The position numbers and the translations under genes were made by a program. The notes below the pieces were generated by a model that had not been told where the DNA came from, made no database searches, and saw nothing but the letters and a program-made list of their open reading frames with translations. Below, one piece after another: positions 30,136-35,018 of a stretch of 35,018 bases of DNA (position 1 is its first letter; every line of letters begins with the position of its first letter). This stretch comes from an uncultured Luminiphilus sp. (GTDB taxonomy: Bacteria; Pseudomonadota; Gammaproteobacteria; Pseudomonadales; Halieaceae), in contig CAJQKG010000193.1 in NCBI GenBank assembly GCA_905478845.1, forward strand, positions 1 to 35,018, read 5' to 3'.

Positions 30136-30624
30136 GTGTCGAGCTTAATCGCTATCAAAACCCCTTGTATTGGTGTCTGTTCGACCGGCATCGGCGATGT
30201 TGTCTGTCGTGGTTGCAAGCGGTTTACCCATGAGGTGATTAATTGGAACGGTTACTCACAGGAGCAAAAGCGCGCCATTGACCAGCGTTTGGCGCAGTTT
30301 CTGGCGCTTTGTGTCGCCAATAAATTCCGCATAATGGATCTAAAGCTGCTTCATTGGCAGCTGGAGGTGCAGAAAATTCGTTATCAGGCCGATCATGATC
30401 CCTACTGTCATGTGTTTGTTTTGCTGAAGGCAGGTGCTGCCCAGATTGCTGCGCCAGAGCAATTTGGTTTCGAGGTGCTTGCCCCGTTTCGACACGTGCC
30501 GTTGGTGGACTTAAGAGATCAGATTGATGAAGAGTTCTGGGTGCTGTCCTCAGCGCATTACGACCGCTATATCGCGACCGCCGATATGTTTGGCGACAAC
30601 GGCATTGAACAGGCGGCACCATGA
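30136..30624 (+). CDS. DUF1289 domain protein with C-terminal extension
   Basis: PCIGVCSTGIGDVVCRGCKRFTHEVINWNGYSQEQKRAI is a four-Cys DUF1289 pattern, followed by about 100 aa of additional sequence. Confidence 0.85.
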   Translation: MSSLIAIKTPCIGVCSTGIGDVVCRGCKRFTHEVINWNGYSQEQKRAIDQRLAQFLALCVANKFRIMDLKLLHWQLEVQKIRYQADHDPYCHVFVLLKAGAAQIAAPEQFGFEVLAPFRHVPLVDLRDQIDEEFWVLSSAHYDRYIATADMFGDNGIEQAAP

Positions 30625-31256
30625 GCGTTGATGCGCGTTTACTGGCACCCGTTGAGGCTTTTTTACCCTGTGTGACGCCAGAGGCCTGGGTGAACGAGGC
30701 GCTTCAGCCTCAGCACGAGGCCACATTGCTGATCGATCACGCCAATTGTGAAAAAAAAGCGGCGGCAACAGCGTTAAGTCTGATGCATCGCTATGTTGAG
30801 CAGGCAGGGTTGCTGGATAAAATGTCTCGATTAGCGCGGGAGGAGCTGCGGCATTTTGAGCAGGTGTTGCGGCTAATGCGATCTCGCGACATCGTTTATG
30901 CCCCACTCAGTGCGTCGAGGTATGCGCAGGGGCTGCATAAAGGGGTCAGGAAGCAAGAACCCGGACGTTTGGTCGATACGTTGATTGTGGGCGCACTCAT
31001 CGAGGCGCGCTCTTGTGAGCGGTTTGCGCGCTTGGCGCCGTCCTTGGCGCCGGAGCTCCAAGATTTTTACCAGTCGTTGCTGAAAAGCGAAGCTCGACAC
31101 TTCAACGACTACCTAACGCTCGCCAGACCGCTATGTGACGCACAAACCTTCGATCAACGCCTGACTTACTTCCGAGGCCTAGAAGCGGATTTGATACAGT
31201 CACCTGACACGGAATTTCGCTTTCACAGTGGCCCACCAGAGGCGGTCAAGGATTGA
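30621..31256 (+). CDS. miaE: tRNA-(ms2io6A)-hydroxylase, MiaE family
   Basis: Ferritin-like di-iron motifs: DHANCEKKAA, EELRHFEQVL, IEARSCERFARL, SEARHFNDYL. Confidence 0.92.
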   Translation: MSVDARLLAPVEAFLPCVTPEAWVNEALQPQHEATLLIDHANCEKKAAATALSLMHRYVEQAGLLDKMSRLAREELRHFEQVLRLMRSRDIVYAPLSASRYAQGLHKGVRKQEPGRLVDTLIVGALIEARSCERFARLAPSLAPELQDFYQSLLKSEARHFNDYLTLARPLCDAQTFDQRLTYFRGLEADLIQSPDTEFRFHSGPPEAVKD

Positions 31257-31962
31257 GACTAAAGTGCTCTAGCGTCAGGTCTGCGCCGTTTTCTCTCAGT
31301 AACCACCCCTGTTGAGCACTCCAGTCACCTAGCACAATACGCTCCCCAGCCGCAGTGCTATGCCTAGCGGGTCGGTGAGTATGTCCGTGTATCATTCTGC
31401 TGATGTCATGATCACTCATGAGTTGGGCAACTGCGCTCGCATTGACGTCCATGATGTCTTCCGCTTTGTTGCTGGCCGCATCGATACTCAGCGCTCTGAG
31501 CTGCAGCGCGAGCTCTCGGCGCTCGCCGAGGGATTTTTCCATCATCTCGGCCTGCCAATCTGGGGAGTGCACTAGGGCGCGAAACTGTTGGTAGTCGGCA
31601 TCATCGGTACACAGCGTGTCGCCGTGTAGCACGATGGCAGGCGCGCCCGCGACCTCGAGGAGGGTCACGTCAGCGAGTAACGTGCCGCCGACATCGGCGG
31701 CAAACTGCTGGCCGAGCATAAAATCTCGGTTACCCCTACACAAAAGAATTTCGCAGCCAGCCACGCTAAGCTGTCGCAGTAGGTCTTTGATTCTCTCGGC
31801 TAGCGGGTCGTCATCGTCATCGCCAACCCATGCTTCAAAAAAATCACCCAAAATAACCAGTGACTCGACACCACGCTCCCGAGTCATTAGGTCATTGAGC
31901 CCCGTCTCGATAGACGGGGTTTGATTGCTGAGGTGCAGATCGCTAATGAAAAGTCGGTGCAC
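31246..31962 (-). CDS. lpxH: UDP-2,3-diacylglucosamine diphosphatase
   Basis: FISDLHLS, LGDFFEAWVGDDD, LLCRGNRDFMLG, MIHGHTHRPARH metallophosphoesterase motifs. Confidence 0.95.
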   Translation of the reverse strand: MHRLFISDLHLSNQTPSIETGLNDLMTRERGVESLVILGDFFEAWVGDDDDDPLAERIKDLLRQLSVAGCEILLCRGNRDFMLGQQFAADVGGTLLADVTLLEVAGAPAIVLHGDTLCTDDADYQQFRALVHSPDWQAEMMEKSLGERRELALQLRALSIDAASNKAEDIMDVNASAVAQLMSDHDISRMIHGHTHRPARHSTAAGERIVLGDWSAQQGWLLRENGADLTLEHFSLNP

Positions 31963-31974
31963 CGTTCCTCCGTC

Positions 31975-32481
31975 TTACTCTGTGACTGAGATGCTCTCAA
32001 TGATGATGGGGTCTGTCGGGACGTCCTGGTGACCCCCCTGGCTACCCGTTTGCACGCTGCGAATTTTATCGAGGACTGCTTCGCCTTCTGTGATCTTACC
32101 AAAGACGGTGTATCCCCAGCCCTGCATGTTTTCGCCGGTATGATTCAGGAAGTCGTTGTCTTGCGCGTTGATAAAAAACTGTGCGGTTGCCGAGTGAGGA
32201 TCTTGGGTTCGCGCCATCGCAATGGTGCCGCGCTGATTTTGCAAGCCGTTATTCGCTTCATTATCGACGGGCGCCTGAGTGGGCTTTTGCTCCATGTCAG
32301 TTGTGAAGCCGCCACCTTGGATCATAAAGTTTTCAATGACGCGATGAAAAATCGTCCCGTCATAAAAGCCGCTGGCGACGTACGAAAGAAAATTCTCGAC
32401 TGTTTTAGGAGCCTTGTCGGCATCTAATTCCAGTGTCATCTGACCGACGGTCGTGGCTATGGTTACGTGCGCTGTTGGCAT
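31975..32481 (-). CDS. ppiB: Peptidyl-prolyl cis-trans isomerase, cyclophilin type
   Basis: [61 protein letters not shown]. Confidence 0.95.
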   Translation of the reverse strand: MPTAHVTIATTVGQMTLELDADKAPKTVENFLSYVASGFYDGTIFHRVIENFMIQGGGFTTDMEQKPTQAPVDNEANNGLQNQRGTIAMARTQDPHSATAQFFINAQDNDFLNHTGENMQGWGYTVFGKITEGEAVLDKIRSVQTGSQGGHQDVPTDPIIIESISVTE

Positions 32482-32595
32482 GTCGTCCTCAAGGGGTCAT
32501 TAGGAAAGCGCGAATCCTACCTGAGTTGCGAGGGGGTTGCGATCCCAAATTTGTATTAAACACACTGGGATCCCCTGCCATGGCCAGCTTCCCAT

Positions 32596-32604
32596 TGGTA
32601 TAGT
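32596..32604 (+). promoter_or_regulatory. Putative extended -10 (TGGTATAGT) upstream of glnS
   Basis: TGnTATAGT followed by ACGGCCC, about 25 nt before the glnS ATG. Confidence 0.45.
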
Positions 32605-32629
32605 ACGGCCCTCTATTTGGGGGGTGGGT

Positions 32630-34288
32630 ATGTCAGCAGAATTGCGCAGTAACTTTTTGCGGACACAAATTCAGTCTGATCTCGACGCGGGTCGGACTCG
32701 GGAGGTGGTGACAAGGTTTCCTCCTGAGCCCAATGGCTTTTTGCACATTGGGCATGCGAAGTCGATCACCGTCAACTTTGGCCTCGCTGAACAGTTTGGT
32801 GGGCGATGTCATTTGCGTTTTGACGACACCAATCCCGAGAAAGAGAGTCAAGAGTTTATTGACTCTATTCAGGAAGATGTCCGTTGGTTGGGGTACGAGT
32901 GGAGCGGCGAAGTCCGTTTTGCTTCCTCCTATTTTGAGCAGTTTTATGAATGGGCGCTGCATTTGATTGATAGCGGGCTTGCCTATGTATGCGACCTCTC
33001 TGCGGAGGAAGCGAGGCGCTATCGCGGCTCTCTGGTGGAGCCCGGTCAGAACAGCCCCTTTCGGGACCGTAGCGCGTCCGAAAGCCGGGCGCTGTTCGAG
33101 CAGATGCGTGCGGGAGCGTTTGCCGAGGGCGAAAAGGTATTGCGGGCAAAAATTGATATGGCCGCCCCCAATATGAATCTCCGAGACCCTATTCTCTACC
33201 GTATTCGTGATGTGGCACACCATCAGACCGGTACGGCTTGGACCATTTATCCCACTTACGATTTCGCGCACGGACAAGAGGATGCGATCGAGGGGATTAC
33301 CCACTCGATTTGCACCCTCGAATTTGAAGACCATCGGCCGTTATACGAGTGGTTTATCGAGCACTTGCCGGTGCCTCACACCCCGCGGCAGATTGAGTTT
33401 GCTCGGCTGAATACGAGTTACACCATAACGAGTAAGCGGCAGTTGAAGCAGTTGGTCGATGCTGCCGTGGTGACCGGCTGGGATGACCCCCGAATGCCGA
33501 CGATTGCGGGGCTGCGCAGGAGAGGCTACCCAGCGGCGGCGATTCGCCATTTCTGTGAAGAAGTTGGTACCTCCCGTTCCGATAGTATGGTTGACGTGGC
33601 AATGCTGGAGAGTGCGGTCCGTGACCATCTCAATAAGACGGCTCCCCGCGCCATGTGTGTGTTGCGGCCGCTGCGCTTAACCCTCACTAATTTGCCGAAT
33701 GAGTCCGTGTTGTCACTACCCAACCATCCTGCCGATGAGGCTTTTGGGCAGCGCGAAGTGACGTTGAGTCAGGTGCTCTTTATCGACCGTCAGGATTTTC
33801 GTGAGTCCGCCAACAAGCAGTTCAAGCGGCTGGTATTAGGAAAGCGCGTTCGTCTGCGAGGTGCGCTAGTCATCGAAGCGGAGCGCTGCGAGACAGACGC
33901 AGAAGGCAATGTGACACACGTCTTTGCGCGCTGCATCACGTTAGCGCCGGGCACGGACCCTGAGGATGGTGTCAAGCCTAAGGGCGTTATTCATTGGGTG
34001 TCAGCTGATCATTGTGTGCCTGCCGTGGTGAGATGTTATGACCGATTATTTTCTCAGGAGGCGCCGGGGCGCTGCGACGATGTCTTGGAGGCAATTAACC
34101 CAGAGAGTCTCGTGGTGGTAGAGAATGCGGTGGTGGAGCCCATGCTCGCAACGCTGGTGCCTGAGGAGGTGTACCAGTTTGAGCGTGAGGGCTATTTTGT
34201 GGCCGATCGATACGAGTATCACAGTGAGACTCCCGTTTTTAATATGACCATTGGACTACGTGATAACTGGTCGTCACCCAATGACTGA
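32630..34288 (+). CDS. glnS: Glutaminyl-tRNA synthetase
   Basis: [73 protein letters not shown]. Start placed at ATG 32630. Confidence 0.96.
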   Translation: MSAELRSNFLRTQIQSDLDAGRTREVVTRFPPEPNGFLHIGHAKSITVNFGLAEQFGGRCHLRFDDTNPEKESQEFIDSIQEDVRWLGYEWSGEVRFASSYFEQFYEWALHLIDSGLAYVCDLSAEEARRYRGSLVEPGQNSPFRDRSASESRALFEQMRAGAFAEGEKVLRAKIDMAAPNMNLRDPILYRIRDVAHHQTGTAWTIYPTYDFAHGQEDAIEGITHSICTLEFEDHRPLYEWFIEHLPVPHTPRQIEFARLNTSYTITSKRQLKQLVDAAVVTGWDDPRMPTIAGLRRRGYPAAAIRHFCEEVGTSRSDSMVDVAMLESAVRDHLNKTAPRAMCVLRPLRLTLTNLPNESVLSLPNHPADEAFGQREVTLSQVLFIDRQDFRESANKQFKRLVLGKRVRLRGALVIEAERCETDAEGNVTHVFARCITLAPGTDPEDGVKPKGVIHWVSADHCVPAVVRCYDRLFSQEAPGRCDDVLEAINPESLVVVENAVVEPMLATLVPEEVYQFEREGYFVADRYEYHSETPVFNMTIGLRDNWSSPND

Positions 34289-35018
34289 TTTGAGGGTCTA
34301 CAACACTGCGTCGGGCGTAAAGGAGGTCTTTACGCCAATCGATGACAGTCGCATCACCATGTATGTCTGTGGACCGACGGTCTATAACTACGCTCATATT
34401 GGGAATGCGCGACCGGTGGTGGTGTTTGATTGCCTTTATCGGCTGTTGTCTGCGCGCTACGGTAACGTGGTTTATGCCCGCAACATCACCGATATCGACG
34501 ACAAGATTATCCAGGCCGCGGTGGAAAGAAATTGTGATATCGGCGAAGTGTCTCGAGAGTTCACCAGCGCTTATCGAGAGGACATGGCGCTGCTGCACGC
34601 GCTGCCTCCCTCGATCGAGCCAATGGCCACTGAGCATATTCCCGAGATGATTGCTTTGACTGAGCGCCTGATCGAGCGCGGCCATGCTTATGTGGAGGCG
34701 GGACACGTGCTGTTTTCTGTCGAATCAATGCCCAGTTATGGCGCGCTGAGTCACCGACACCTTGACGACATGTTGGCCGGCGCCCGGGTCAAGGTCGCAA
34801 GCTATAAGCGCCATCCGGGTGATTTTGTGCTCTGGAAGCCCTCGAGCGCGGCGGAGCCTGGGTGGGAGAGCCCCTGGGGCCGAGGTCGACCGGGTTGGCA
34901 CTTAGAATGCTCTGCGATGATTAGGGCGCACTTGGGAGGCAGTATTGATATTCACGGTGGCGGGCGTGATCTGATTTTTCCTCACCACGAAAATGAACGC
35001 GCGCAAAGCTGTTGTGCG
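34281..35018 (+). CDS. cysS: Cysteinyl-tRNA synthetase, 3' end beyond window
   Basis: Absent from the ORF track (no stop in window). My translation from ATG 34281 stays open for 246 codons: [83 protein letters not shown]. Confidence 0.95.
   Translation, partial: MTDLRVYNTASGVKEVFTPIDDSRITMYVCGPTVYNYAHIGNARPVVVFDCLYRLLSARYGNVVYARNITDIDDKIIQAAVERNCDIGEVSREFTSAYREDMALLHALPPSIEPMATEHIPEMIALTERLIERGHAYVEAGHVLFSVESMPSYGALSHRHLDDMLAGARVKVASYKRHPGDFVLWKPSSAAEPGWESPWGRGRPGWHLECSAMIRAHLGGSIDIHGGGRDLIFPHHENERAQSCCA

Noticed and set aside
30751-30758. A8 run in miaE as a possible programmed frameshift site
   Set aside because: Encodes the EKK of the MiaE di-iron motif; the zero frame is full length, and no stimulatory element or useful alternative frame was evident.
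32633-33334. 233-aa minus-strand ORF opposite glnS
   Set aside because: Lies entirely antisense to an unambiguous glnS; composition looks like a shadow frame and no family motif is seen.
1-35018. CRISPR arrays, tRNA/rRNA genes, transposases, integrases, toxin-antitoxin or defence genes
   Set aside because: None found on reading the sequence and ORF translations; the window is dominated by housekeeping genes.

Overview
This window looks like chromosomal DNA from a gammaproteobacterium, judged by gene order resembling the Pseudomonas-type fimV-truA-trpF-accD-folC-SPOR-cvpA-purF-metZ and lpxH-ppiB-glnS-cysS neighbourhoods. It is almost fully coding and mostly housekeeping. From left to right: a truncated amidohydrolase; a small accessory enzyme cluster on the minus strand (hotdog thioesterase, epoxide hydrolase, SRPBCC-SDR fusion); a small conserved-looking 109-aa protein; plsC; a METTL7-like methyltransferase; two lipoproteins; rlmKL; a ~16-kb co-directional run leuC-leuD-leuB-asd-fimV-truA-trpF-trpB-trpA-accD-folC-SPOR-cvpA-purF-metZ; acnB (minus); DUF1289-miaE; lpxH and ppiB (minus); glnS and the 5' part of cysS. 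I saw no CRISPR array, tRNA, rRNA, transposon, prophage, toxin-antitoxin or defence system. The strongest non-gene signal is a 105-bp near-perfect inverted repeat (1-105 versus 246-350) at the left edge. It interrupts the amidohydrolase frame just before its HxH motif and looks like a fold-back chimera. The best biological leads are the SRPBCC-SDR fusion with an altered SDR active-site segment, the lipoprotein pair before rlmKL, and the translationally coupled DUF1289-MiaE pair. All product calls come from reading the translations; no database search was run.
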